From NCBI GenBank assembly GCA_902712845.1, contig LR743504.1, positions 3,508,001 through 3,572,000 of the forward strand: 64,000 nucleotides of DNA. Reading direction: 5' to 3'. The notes beneath the pieces were generated by a model. The model saw only the letters and a program-made list of their open reading frames with translations. It was not told where the DNA came from and searched no databases. This document shows positions 15,882-24,248 of this stretch, one piece after another. The stretch comes from Methylobacterium bullatum. GTDB taxonomy: Bacteria > Pseudomonadota > Alphaproteobacteria > Rhizobiales > Beijerinckiaceae. Every line of letters starts with the position of its first letter. The first letter of the stretch is position 1. The position numbers were made by a program, and so were the translations under genes.

Positions 15882-18250
15882 GCGGCCTCCCGGTTGCGGG
15901 CAGAGGCCAAGTCACGAGCCTCCAGCACGGCCTCGACGATCCGGTGCTGGCTCACCGGCGAGTGCAGCATGGCGACACCCAGCGGGCGCAGGGCGTCGTT
16001 GATGGCGTTGGCGAGCGCCGCCGGAGGCGCGATGGCCCCGCCTTCGCCGATCCCCTTCACGCCGAACTGCGTGTAGGGGGAGGGGGTCTCCATGTGGTCG
16101 ATGCGGGGTTCGGGCACCTCCGCCGGCCCAGGCAGGAGGTAGTCGGCGAAGGTGGAGGCCAGCGGCTGGCCCCGGGAATCGAAGCGCATCTCCTCGTAGA
16201 GGGCCGTGCCGATCCCCTGCGCGAGGCCGCCATAGATCTGGCCGTCCACCACCAGCGGATTCACCAGGGTGCCGCCATCCTCGACGATGACGTAGTCGAG
16301 GATTTCCACCGCCCCGAGATCGGGGTCCACGGCGACGAGGGCCGCGTGCGCCGCGTACGAGAAGGTGCCGGAATCGCGCTGCGGCTTGTAACCGGCGGTG
16401 ACTTCGAGGCCGCCCGGATCGACATCGAGGGCGAGATCCTGCGGGCGCCGGTACCAAGTGTGGGCGATCTGGGCGAGGCCGACATCGCCCGAGGGGCCAA
16501 CGACGCGACCCGCCTCGAAGCGGCAGGCCGCCGGGTCGGCCTGGAGGAGGTGCGCCCCGATGCGGAGCGCCCGCTCTCCGAGTTCGCGGCAGGCCGCCGC
16601 CACTGCGCCGCCCGCCATCACCATGACGCGCGAGCCCCAGGAGCCGGTGGAATAGGGCGTCATGGCGGTGTCGCCGTGGACGAGGCGCGTGCGGGCCACC
16701 GGCACGCCGAGGATTTCGTGCGCCACCTGCGCCAGGGTCGTCTCCAATCCCTGCCCGTGGGAATGGGCGCCGATCCGGAGTTCGAGGCCGCCATCGGGGG
16801 TGAGCCGCGCGCCGGCCTGCTCGTGGCCCGGCACCATGGGGATGCCCCAGCCGGAATAGACCGAGGTGCCGTGCGCCGCCTGCTCGCAATAGATCGAGAG
16901 CCCGAGGCCGATGCGGCGCCCGTCGGCCTCGGGAATCCGCTGGCGCGCCCGTACGGCCTCGACGTCGATGGCGGCGAGGGCGCGTCTCAACGCCTGCGGG
17001 TAGTCGCCGCTGTCGAAATGCTTGGCGGTGATGTTGTCGAAGGGCATCTGCTCGGCCCGCACGAGGTTCTTCTCGCGCACCGTCCAGGGTTCGATGCCCG
17101 CCTCGGCCGCCACCGCGTCGAGGATCAGTTCCATGGCAAAGCACACGCCGGTCCGGGCGACCCCGCGATAGGGCAGGATCGGGCATTTGTTGGTGGCCAC
17201 CGACCAGGTCCGGCAGCGATAGGCCGGGAAGTCGTAGGGGCCGGGCAGGATGCTGGCCACCTGCGCGGCCTCCAGGCAGGCGGAGAACGGGTAGGCCGAG
17301 TAGGCACCGGAATCGACCGTGGCCTCGCAATCGATGCCCCGGAGGGTGCCGTCCCGCTCCGCATAGGCGGTGATGCGGTAATGGTGCTCGCGGCAATTGG
17401 CGTTGGCGGTGAGGTGCTCGCGCCGGTCTTCCAGCCAGCGCACGGGGTGGCCGACGCGGAGCGCGAGCCAGGCGAGGCAGACATCCTCGGCGAGCAAGAT
17501 CGCCTTGTAGCCGAAGCCGCCGCCCACATCGGGAGAGACGATGCGCAGGCGCCCCTGCTCGATGCCGAGACATTCGGAGAGGCCGTTGCGCACGATGTGC
17601 GGCATCTGGCTCGCCGTGTGGACCACGAGCTGGTCCATGCGGTGGTCGAGATGCACCACCGTGCCCCGCCCCTCGATGGGCGCCATGCACTGGCGTCCGG
17701 TGGAGATGGTGCGCGAGACCTTGATCGGGGCGTCGAGCGCCGAAGTGAAGTTCACGTCGACCAGGGTCTCAAGAAAAACGTTGTCGCCCCAATGCTCATG
17801 GACCAGGGCGGAGCCGGGCTCGCGGGCGGCGAGCATGTCGTGCACGGCCGGAAGCTCCTCGAGGTCGAGGACGATGGCGGCGGCGATGTCTTCGGCTTGC
17901 GCCCGCGTCGGCGCGAGGCAGATCGCCAGCAATTCCCCGACCTGCCGGACCTTGTCCTTGGCCAGGACCGGCTGCTCGGAGACCTTGAAGCCGGCGAGCC
18001 CCGAGACGGCCCGGATCGGCTGCACGTCCGCGAGGTCGGCCGCCGTGAACACCTGCCCGCGAAACGCGTCAGGTACGTGGATCGCCCGGATGCGGGCATG
18101 CGCCAGGGGGCTGCGGACGAAGGCGACATCCTGCAGGCCGGGCAGGCGCAGATCGCCGACATAGTGTCCGCGCCCGCGCATCAGGCGGTCGTCTTCCTTG
18201 CGGGGCAGGCGGGCGCCGACGCCCTCAGTGAGGCCGTTCGCGTCGCTCAT
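15878..18250 (-). CDS. Molybdenum hydroxylase large (Mo-cofactor) subunit, xanthine dehydrogenase/CoxL family
   Basis: A 790-residue Mo-cofactor subunit, typical length for the CoxL group. It begins with GVGARLPRKEDDRLMRGRG, and has DVGGGFGYKA and the C-terminal KGIGEGGAIAPP that carries the likely base-acting Glu. The loop that in true form-I CO dehydrogenase reads AYxCSFR is PYRGVARTG here. The enzyme is therefore probably a hydroxylase of an N-heterocycle or aldehyde rather than a CO dehydrogenase. Overlaps of four bases with both neighbours show translational coupling. No XdhC-type or other maturation genes are in the window. Confidence 0.9.
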   Translation of the reverse strand: MSDANGLTEGVGARLPRKEDDRLMRGRGHYVGDLRLPGLQDVAFVRSPLAHARIRAIHVPDAFRGQVFTAADLADVQPIRAVSGLAGFKVSEQPVLAKDKVRQVGELLAICLAPTRAQAEDIAAAIVLDLEELPAVHDMLAAREPGSALVHEHWGDNVFLETLVDVNFTSALDAPIKVSRTISTGRQCMAPIEGRGTVVHLDHRMDQLVVHTASQMPHIVRNGLSECLGIEQGRLRIVSPDVGGGFGYKAILLAEDVCLAWLALRVGHPVRWLEDRREHLTANANCREHHYRITAYAERDGTLRGIDCEATVDSGAYSAYPFSACLEAAQVASILPGPYDFPAYRCRTWSVATNKCPILPYRGVARTGVCFAMELILDAVAAEAGIEPWTVREKNLVRAEQMPFDNITAKHFDSGDYPQALRRALAAIDVEAVRARQRIPEADGRRIGLGLSIYCEQAAHGTSVYSGWGIPMVPGHEQAGARLTPDGGLELRIGAHSHGQGLETTLAQVAHEILGVPVARTRLVHGDTAMTPYSTGSWGSRVMVMAGGAVAAACRELGERALRIGAHLLQADPAACRFEAGRVVGPSGDVGLAQIAHTWYRRPQDLALDVDPGGLEVTAGYKPQRDSGTFSYAAHAALVAVDPDLGAVEILDYVIVEDGGTLVNPLVVDGQIYGGLAQGIGTALYEEMRFDSRGQPLASTFADYLLPGPAEVPEPRIDHMETPSPYTQFGVKGIGEGGAIAPPAALANAINDALRPLGVAMLHSPVSQHRIVEAVLEARDLASARNREAA

Positions 18251-19113
18251 GCTTCTCTCCCGTCGATGAGATCGATCGCGGCGCGCACCAGCACGCCGCC
18301 GGGACGACGCAGTTCGTTCAAGATCGAGAAATGTTCGGCTCCCGCCACGGGGACGAGCGGCCCGGGCGCGTGGTGAGCGCTGCGCAGGGCGTGGAAGTCA
18401 CGGGCGTCGTGGACGAGGGCCGGGCGCTCGGCGCTTCCATAAGCAATGGCCAGGGGTTTCCCCATCACCGGCAGGCGCAGGGGTGACAAGGCCGCGACCT
18501 CAGCGTCGGTGAGTGAGAGGGCATCGTTCAGGCCGGTGTCACGGATGGGCCCGAGTTCGTAGACGCCCGAAATCGCGAGCCCCGCCACAACGGCCGGATG
18601 ATGGAGCTGCATCGCCGCGAGATGCGCCCCCGCCGACCAGCCGGCCAGAACGAGTGGCCCCGCGATGCCGTGCGCCGACCCATGCGCGGTCAGCCAGTCG
18701 AGGCACAAGCCGATCTCCTCGACGATCCGGGTCAGGCTCGCCTCGGGGGCGAGGGTGTGGCCGGGCATCGCCACGGACCAGCCGGCGGCGGCGGGGCCTT
18801 CGGCGAAGCAGGCGAACAGGTCGCGGGAATTGCGCTGCCAGTAGCCGCCATGGATGAAGACGAGGCAGGGCGCCGCCGGGTTTTCCGCCGGATAGAGGTC
18901 GAGCGCGGTCCCCGGCGCGTCGTCATACGGAATGTCGAGGGCCCCCGGATGCGCGGCGCGGTAGGCGGCGGAAGCCGCGTTCCGCGCGGCGGCCTGGGCG
19001 GCGGCATCCGGCACCGCCGCGTTGTTGTCGTAGGCGGCATCGCGCGCTGCCCGGTCGAGGCGGGACCAATCGTGCCGGGGGTCGGGCGGCAGCGGGGACG
19101 GATCGGCCCTCAT
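18247..19113 (-). CDS. Alpha/beta hydrolase, kynurenine-formamidase/carboxylesterase-like
   Basis: A 288-residue cytoplasmic hydrolase. It shows the oxyanion-hole motif FIHGGYWQRNSRD, the nucleophile elbow GWSAGAH and a late histidine in GAEHFSILNEL, a complete catalytic set. HGGYW is characteristic of arylformamidase and related esterases. It lies 27 bases after the amidohydrolase and overlaps the Mo-hydroxylase large subunit (ATGA). It would hydrolyse an ester, formamide or lactone made in the pathway; the substrate is not determinable. Confidence 0.85.
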   Translation of the reverse strand: MRADPSPLPPDPRHDWSRLDRAARDAAYDNNAAVPDAAAQAAARNAASAAYRAAHPGALDIPYDDAPGTALDLYPAENPAAPCLVFIHGGYWQRNSRDLFACFAEGPAAAGWSVAMPGHTLAPEASLTRIVEEIGLCLDWLTAHGSAHGIAGPLVLAGWSAGAHLAAMQLHHPAVVAGLAISGVYELGPIRDTGLNDALSLTDAEVAALSPLRLPVMGKPLAIAYGSAERPALVHDARDFHALRSAHHAPGPLVPVAGAEHFSILNELRRPGGVLVRAAIDLIDGREA

Positions 19114-19139
19114 GCGGTCGTCTCCTTCGAGTGCCAGGG

Positions 19140-20414
19140 TCAGGCCGCGATGGCGCTGGGCAGGATCGGCGAGTCGGCGTCGAAGCGCTTGCCAGCGCGC
19201 AGGCAGAAGGCCGGCTGCAGCAGGCGCTGGGCGATGACCTGGGTGTCCTCGTTGTCCCGAAGCAGGAAGCGACCGCGATGGTCGTGGAGCACCGAGACGT
19301 CGGCGGCGAAACCCGGCGTCAGGGCGCCGATCCGGTCGGAGAGGCCCAGCATCTCGGCCGGATGCTTCGTCACCATGGGGACAACCTGTTCGAGGCTGAG
19401 GCCCAGAGCCATCATCGAACTCATCGCCTGGGTCAGGCTGAAGCGGGCCTGGCCCAGGAAGGGGTGGTTCTCGTCGTCATGGTGTTCGTCGGGCGTGCCC
19501 GCCGGCCGCGGCACCTCGGTGTTGTAGCCGTGCATGTCGGCGCCCAACGTGTAGGGCACGACGCCCGCCGGCAGGGAGGCGCGGGCGACCCGGTAGGAGA
19601 AGTGGCTGCCGTGCCCGACATCCACCCGGAGGCCCGCATCCATCGCCGCCCGGATGATCGGGTGGACCACTCCCTCCTCGTTGATGAAGCCGCCGGGATG
19701 GCGGGTGAACGGGTGGGCGAGGAAATCCCCAGGGCGCAGCAGCGGGATCACCCGCTCCATGATGGTGTTGGCATCCTCGCCGTTGGCACCGCTCTCGGGC
19801 AGGCCCCAGAGCTGGCCGAAATGCACGTAGAGCGGCAGGTCGGCCCGGCGGCTGATCTCGGCCGCCATCTCCATCACCTTGATGCCCCAGCGGGCAAAGC
19901 CCCCGATCTCCGCATGGCCCTTGATGCCGCGCACGAGGTCACGATTCTCCACGGCCGACTTCACCGTGGCGTCAATGTCGACCCCGTCCGGGCTGTAGAG
20001 ATTCGGGTAGAAATGCCCTTCGAGGCCGCCCACCAGATAGGCGGAAAGGAACGCGTAGATCCGGGTTTCGGCCTTCTCTGCAATGAAGTGGCGGAAGCCC
20101 GGCAGGGTCATGCAGGACGCGCCGCCCTGGTCGATCACCGTGGTCACGCCCGAGCGCACGCCGACCATGTCCGGCGGCAGGCCGAACCGGCCGGTGACGT
20201 ATTGGTAGACGTGCCCGTGTGTGTCGATCATCCCCGGCAGGACGAGCTTGCCCTGGACGTTCACCACCTCGGTCGAGGCGGAGGGGACGATATGGTCCTC
20301 GACAGCGGCGATCCGCCCGTCACGGATGGCGACGTCCTTGATGCCGTCGATGCCGGAGACCGGGCAGATGACCCGTCCGCCGCGCAGCAGCGTGTCGTAG
20401 CGACCACCGTCCAT
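19140..20414 (-). CDS. Amidohydrolase-superfamily metal-dependent hydrolase
   Basis: A 424-residue TIM-barrel amidohydrolase. The metal site is traceable: GMIDTHGHVYQY (HxH), IKGHAEIGGF (probably the carboxylated Lys), YVHFGQLWG, VGHGSHFSY and TLGADMHGYN (final Asp). This is the deacetylase/dihydroorotase-like branch that opens cyclic amides or removes N-acyl groups. The start at 20414 has a GGAGGAG ribosome site immediately upstream; an in-frame extension to 20495 has none. It is the first gene of the minus-strand operon and diverges from the MarR gene across a palindrome, so it is likely MarR-regulated. Confidence 0.87.
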   Translation of the reverse strand: MDGGRYDTLLRGGRVICPVSGIDGIKDVAIRDGRIAAVEDHIVPSASTEVVNVQGKLVLPGMIDTHGHVYQYVTGRFGLPPDMVGVRSGVTTVIDQGGASCMTLPGFRHFIAEKAETRIYAFLSAYLVGGLEGHFYPNLYSPDGVDIDATVKSAVENRDLVRGIKGHAEIGGFARWGIKVMEMAAEISRRADLPLYVHFGQLWGLPESGANGEDANTIMERVIPLLRPGDFLAHPFTRHPGGFINEEGVVHPIIRAAMDAGLRVDVGHGSHFSYRVARASLPAGVVPYTLGADMHGYNTEVPRPAGTPDEHHDDENHPFLGQARFSLTQAMSSMMALGLSLEQVVPMVTKHPAEMLGLSDRIGALTPGFAADVSVLHDHRGRFLLRDNEDTQVIAQRLLQPAFCLRAGKRFDADSPILPSAIAA

Positions 20415-20475
20415 GTCGTCTCCTCCATCGTCTCGCGTCGGCCTTCGTCTCGCCTCGCATAGACGCGACCAGGAA

Positions 20476-20495
20476 ATGCGAAGTATGCTTCGCAT
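20476..20495. promoter_or_regulatory. Palindromic operator candidate between the amidohydrolase and MarR genes
   Basis: ATGCGAAG (20476-20483) and CTTCGCAT (20488-20495) are perfect 8-base arms separated by four bases. The site lies in the only divergent intergenic region of the catabolic locus, 61 bases before the amidohydrolase start and 69 before the MarR start. Size and spacing fit a MarR dimer operator. The assignment is inferred from position and symmetry. Confidence 0.65.
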
Positions 20496-20564
20496 ATCTG
20501 CTCAGGCATGTTGCGTGCCAGGAACCGTCCGGACTGCGGATGGGGAGCGGGAGGCGGGACGAAG

Positions 20565-21086
20565 ATGGACGAGAGTGGGCTGGCTGAAGCGGATGCGGCG
20601 CCCTCACCGGAGGCTCTTCAGCCCCTCGGAACGCCTTGGCTCCTGCCGGAACGGCCGGGTTTTCTGATACGGAGGCTGCATCAGATCCATGTCAGCCTAT
20701 TTTCAGAGCGTTGTGGTGCTTTTCGCGTCACCCCCCTGCAATACAGCCTGCTCTCTTTGCTGGCAGAACGGAAAGAAGCCGACCAGACAACATTGGCCAA
20801 TGCGGTCGCCCTCGACAGGACGACGACGACCGGCGCCATCAAACGCCTGGAACTACGCGGATTCGTCGAACGCTCTGCTTCGCCGACCGACCGACGCTCT
20901 CAACGTTGCCGCCTGACCCAGGCCGGCCGCGACCTGCTGGGCCAAATGGAGACGGCCGCACGACAAGCCCACGACGCTACGCTCGAAACCCTCTCGGAGA
21001 CGGAGCAAGCGACCTTGATCCGCCTCATGAAGAAAATCACCGCTGCCCACCAACAGCGGCGGGGCGGGGATGAGTTGCTCGAGTGA
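20565..21086 (+). CDS. MarR-family transcriptional regulator
   Basis: A 173-residue winged-helix regulator. After a non-conserved N-terminus it shows RRLHQIHVSLFSERCGAF, VTPLQYSLLSLLAE and the recognition region DQTTLANAVALDRTTTTGAI. The wing RSASPTDRRSQRCRLT is typical of the MarR family. The ATG at 20565 has a GGAGGCGGGA purine stretch upstream; an ATG at 20508 is also in frame but has none. It is divergent from the catabolic operon and likely represses it until an aromatic-type ligand binds. A convergent or downstream role for the oxidase gene is also possible. Confidence 0.9.
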   Translation: MDESGLAEADAAPSPEALQPLGTPWLLPERPGFLIRRLHQIHVSLFSERCGAFRVTPLQYSLLSLLAERKEADQTTLANAVALDRTTTTGAIKRLELRGFVERSASPTDRRSQRCRLTQAGRDLLGQMETAARQAHDATLETLSETEQATLIRLMKKITAAHQQRRGGDELLE

Positions 21087-21247
21087 TGGCCTTGCAAAGG
21101 CCACGACTGCATCTGCGCCTCGATGAAGCCCGCGACTGTGACGGCGCAGGCCTTGTCGCCGGGGCGGGCAAGCGCATTGCTTTGCAACCGATTTGCCCTC
21201 AAGCGGAACACAGAGCGGCTTGAGCGCGGATCGGAGCGCATCCTGCG

Positions 21248-22429
21248 ATGGAAGACCGTTTTGACATCGCCGTCGTCGGCCTTGGCGCCATGGGAAGCGC
21301 GGCCCTCTATCAACTGGGGCTGCGGGGCGCGAAAGCGGTCGGCTTCGATCGCTTCGCCCCGCCCCATGCCCTGGGGTCGAGTCACGGTGAGAGCCGCATC
21401 ACCCGGCAGGCCGTCGGGGAGGGCCGCGACTACGTCCCTTTCGCCCTGGCGTCGCACCGGATCTGGCGAACCCTGGAGGCGGAGACCGGCGAGACGCTGC
21501 TGACGGCATGCGGCGCCTTGGTGATGGGACCGGGCAGCGGTGACACCTCCCATCACGGCAAACCGGATTTCGTCGGGCGTTCGATCGATGCCGCGCGGGC
21601 CTTCGCGATCCCGCACGACGTCCTCGACGGAGGCGAGGTCGCGCGCCGCTTCCCGCAATTCCTAAATCTCGGCGGCGACGAGAGGGCCTATTACGAGCCG
21701 GGTGGCGGCTATGTGCGCCCCGAGCGCTGCATCGCTGCGCAGCTGCGACGGGCCGGCGAGCTCGGCGCCGACATCCGCACCGGGAGGACGGTGCTGTCGA
21801 TCCTCCAGGGGCCGGGCGGGGTCCGCATCGAGACCGAAAACGGCGTCGTCCTAGCCGATCAGGTGGTGGTCTTGGCCGGGGCCTGGACCGCGCCTCTTCT
21901 CGGCGCGCCGTTCACGGAACTGCTCACGGTCAGCCGCCAACTCCTGCACTGGTACGCCCTCGACGACGCCTCGGCCTACGGCTCCGAGTCGCCGGTCTTC
22001 ATCTGGATGCACGGTTCCGGCGACTCGGACTACCTCTACGGCTTCCCGCCCCTGCCGGGGGAGATCCAGGTCAAGGTCGCCACCGAACAATACGAGACCG
22101 CCACGCGGGCCGAGGCCTTTGACCGCGCCGTGAGCCCCGAGGAATCCGCCGCCATGTACCGGCACCACGTGGCGGGCCGGCTCGCCGGCGCGACGGGGCG
22201 AGTGACCAAGGCCGCCGCCTGCCTCTACACCGTGACCCCCGACCGCGGCTTCATCATCGACCGCCATCCGCGGATGGACCGGGTTCTCGTCGTCTCGGCC
22301 TGTTCGGGGCACGGCTTCAAGCACTCCGCCGGGATCGGCGAGGCCGTGGCGAACGAGATGGTGCAGGCCAGCGGGCGGATCGATCTTGCCCCGTATTCGC
22401 TCGGACGGTTCGGCAGATCCCCCCAGTGA
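21248..22429 (+). CDS. FAD-dependent N-methyl-amino-acid oxidase (SolA/MTOX, monomeric sarcosine oxidase family)
   Basis: A 393-residue flavoprotein. The N-terminal Rossmann motif VVGLGAMGSAALYQLGLRG binds ADP, SHGESRITRQ is the typical second FAD contact, and ACLYTVTPDRGFIIDRHP carries the cysteine that attaches FAD covalently in MTOX and sarcosine oxidase. The C-terminal CSGHGFKHSAGIGE closes the FAD site. Products would be the demethylated amino acid, formaldehyde and hydrogen peroxide. Formaldehyde release would suit a methylotroph. An amino-acid importer follows 119 bases downstream, suggesting uptake and oxidation of an N-methylated amino acid. Confidence 0.9.
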   Translation: MEDRFDIAVVGLGAMGSAALYQLGLRGAKAVGFDRFAPPHALGSSHGESRITRQAVGEGRDYVPFALASHRIWRTLEAETGETLLTACGALVMGPGSGDTSHHGKPDFVGRSIDAARAFAIPHDVLDGGEVARRFPQFLNLGGDERAYYEPGGGYVRPERCIAAQLRRAGELGADIRTGRTVLSILQGPGGVRIETENGVVLADQVVVLAGAWTAPLLGAPFTELLTVSRQLLHWYALDDASAYGSESPVFIWMHGSGDSDYLYGFPPLPGEIQVKVATEQYETATRAEAFDRAVSPEESAAMYRHHVAGRLAGATGRVTKAAACLYTVTPDRGFIIDRHPRMDRVLVVSACSGHGFKHSAGIGEAVANEMVQASGRIDLAPYSLGRFGRSPQ

Positions 22430-22548
22430 TGGCCTGCCGATTGCTTGACCCGGTTGGGCCGGACAAGGCAGTCTCTCTGGAGAGGGAGCGTCGCGCCCGG
22501 GTCTCGTATCCGGTCGACCCGGATGTCCCAAGCACAGGTGTCGTTTTC

Positions 22549-23379
22549 ATGCGCAAGCCGACAATGGCGTTCCTCGGCTCCGGTCTGCTTGCAGCGGCAA
22601 CATTGCTTTCAGCCTCCTTGGCAACGGCTGCGGATGGGATTGAGGCGATCAAGCAGCGCGGGACGCTCATCGTCGGCGTGAAGGCGGATTACCGTCCTTT
22701 CGGCTTCCGCGATCCGAGCGGAGCGATCATCGGGCTGGAACCGGATCTCGCCGCCGACGTCGCCAGGCGCCTCGGCGTGAAGCTCGAACTCGTGCCGGTG
22801 GTCTCTTCCAACCGGATCGAGTTCCTGCAGCAGGGCAAGGTCGATCTCCTGATCGCCACCCTCTCGGACAAGCCGGAGCGCCGCCGCGTGGTGCAGGCCA
22901 TCGACCCGCAATACTATTCCGACTTCGTCAACGTGATGCTGCCCAAGAAGGCCGGCATCACCGACTGGGCGCAGCTGAAGGGCAAGCCCCTCTGCGCCAC
23001 CTCGGGCGCCTGGTACAACAAGGACGTGGCCCGGACCTACGGCGCGGAGATCGTCGCCTTCGACGGCTCCGAGAAGCCGCTCTTCGCGCTCAAGCAGGGC
23101 AACTGCCTCGGCTACGTCTACGATCAGAGCATGCTGCAGGGGAAGCTCCTCGACGCCGACTGGAAGGCGGATTACGCCTTGCCGCTGAAGGGTATCCTCG
23201 ACGCCCCCTGGATGATGGCGGTGGCGCCCGGCAACGGCTCCCTCCAGACCATGATGGAGGCTACGACGAAGGACTGGATGAAGTCCGGCTTCATCGTCGA
23301 GGAGGAGAAGAAGTGGGGCATCGAGCCGACTGAATACTCGAAGGCGATGCACGAGAAATACAAGAACGCGACCAACTGA
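22549..23379 (+). CDS. Polar amino-acid ABC transporter substrate-binding protein
   Basis: A 276-residue periplasmic receptor of SBP family 3. The start is the ATG at 22549, which gives a clean signal peptide (LLAAATLLSASLATA-A, cleavage near residue 24-26). Mature sequence starts GIEAIKQRGTLIVGVKADYRP, the standard beginning of the family. DLAADVARRLGVKLELVPV follows. The upstream in-frame stretch back to 22426 is not family-like and lacks a signal. A 15-base perfect hairpin lies just after the stop. It feeds the two permeases and ATPase downstream. Confidence 0.92.
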   Translation: MRKPTMAFLGSGLLAAATLLSASLATAADGIEAIKQRGTLIVGVKADYRPFGFRDPSGAIIGLEPDLAADVARRLGVKLELVPVVSSNRIEFLQQGKVDLLIATLSDKPERRRVVQAIDPQYYSDFVNVMLPKKAGITDWAQLKGKPLCATSGAWYNKDVARTYGAEIVAFDGSEKPLFALKQGNCLGYVYDQSMLQGKLLDADWKADYALPLKGILDAPWMMAVAPGNGSLQTMMEATTKDWMKSGFIVEEEKKWGIEPTEYSKAMHEKYKNATN

Positions 23380-23385
23380 GTGTCT

Positions 23386-23452
23386 CTCACGAAACTCCCG
23401 CCGCGCGGTAGGGTTCAGGGCGAGAACCGGCCGCGGTCGGGAGTTTCGTGAG
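23386..23452 (+). terminator. Long hairpin between binding-protein and permease genes
   Basis: CTCACGAAACTCCCG (23386-23400) pairs perfectly with CGGGAGTTTCGTGAG (23438-23452) across a 37-base loop that can form a smaller G/C stem. It starts six bases after the stop of the binding-protein gene and ends 49 bases before the permease. There is no T-run. Partial termination or mRNA protection is the likely role. Confidence 0.7.
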
Positions 23453-23501
23453 GCACTCCGAGCCGCGCCGGGCCGAATGACCCGCCGTCTTGAGGAACAC
23501 G

Positions 23502-24248
23502 ATGGACGCCGTCCCAAACTGGTTCCGGACCCTTTACGACACGACGGGCTTCAACTTCACGGTCTTCTACGACCCCTATGATTGGGACCGCTACGTCAAC
23601 GGCCTGAAGACGACCCTGCTGCTGGCGGTGACGACGATCCTGGCGAGCCTCGTCATCGGCGCAGTCGGGGCACTCCTCCAGGGCGGCCCGTCGCGGCTCA
23701 TGCGCGGATTCGTCAACGGCTTCGTTGTGGTGTTCCGCAACACGCCGCCCCTGGTGCAGATCTTCTTCTTCTACTTTGGGCTGGGCACCCTGCTGCCGGC
23801 CACCCAGACCGCAGACGGGTTCCGCGTGCCGATCCTCGACAACGTGCAATGGGCCATCGTCTCGCTGGCCCTGTTCGCCGGCGCCTTCAACGTCGAAATC
23901 TTCCGCTCGGGAATCGAAGCGGTGCCGCGCACCACCATCGAGGCGGCCGAGGCCCTCGGCTATACCCGCCTGAAGGCTTACCTCTACATCGTGCTGCCGC
24001 TCGCGCTCCGCGTCTGCCTGCCGGCCCTCAACAACAACCTCATCAACCTCCTCAAGACCACCACCCTGGCCTACGCCATCGCGGTGCCCGAGACGCTCTA
24101 TGCGGTGAAGCAGATCTGGTCGGAATCGCAGAACGTGCTCGAGATGATGATCGTGCTGCTCGCCACCTACGCGGTCCTCGTCGGCGTCCTCGTCTGGATC
24201 ATGCATCGCTGGGAGCGGGCCTTGCGGATCCCGGGCTACAGCCGGTGA
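23502..24248 (+). CDS. Polar amino-acid ABC transporter permease (HisM/GlnP type), first
   Basis: A 248-residue inner-membrane permease. The ATG at 23502 has GAGGA at a good distance; an in-frame TTG at 23490 is less likely. Hydrophobic segments begin near residue 27, and the NTPPLVQIFFFYFGL and EVRGL-like EALGYTRLKAYLYIVLP segments are the family signature. It probably has five transmembrane helices. The stop overlaps the GTG start of the second permease. It forms a heterodimeric channel with that protein. Confidence 0.92.
   Translation: MDAVPNWFRTLYDTTGFNFTVFYDPYDWDRYVNGLKTTLLLAVTTILASLVIGAVGALLQGGPSRLMRGFVNGFVVVFRNTPPLVQIFFFYFGLGTLLPATQTADGFRVPILDNVQWAIVSLALFAGAFNVEIFRSGIEAVPRTTIEAAEALGYTRLKAYLYIVLPLALRVCLPALNNNLINLLKTTTLAYAIAVPETLYAVKQIWSESQNVLEMMIVLLATYAVLVGVLVWIMHRWERALRIPGYSR

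Noticed and set aside
13788..18250. Aerobic CO dehydrogenase
   Set aside because: The large subunit lacks the AYxCSFR loop, and no coxDEF-type maturation genes are nearby.
15944..18376. An 810-codon plus-strand frame over the Mo-hydroxylase large subunit
   Set aside because: It is antisense to an obvious conserved protein and resembles no family.
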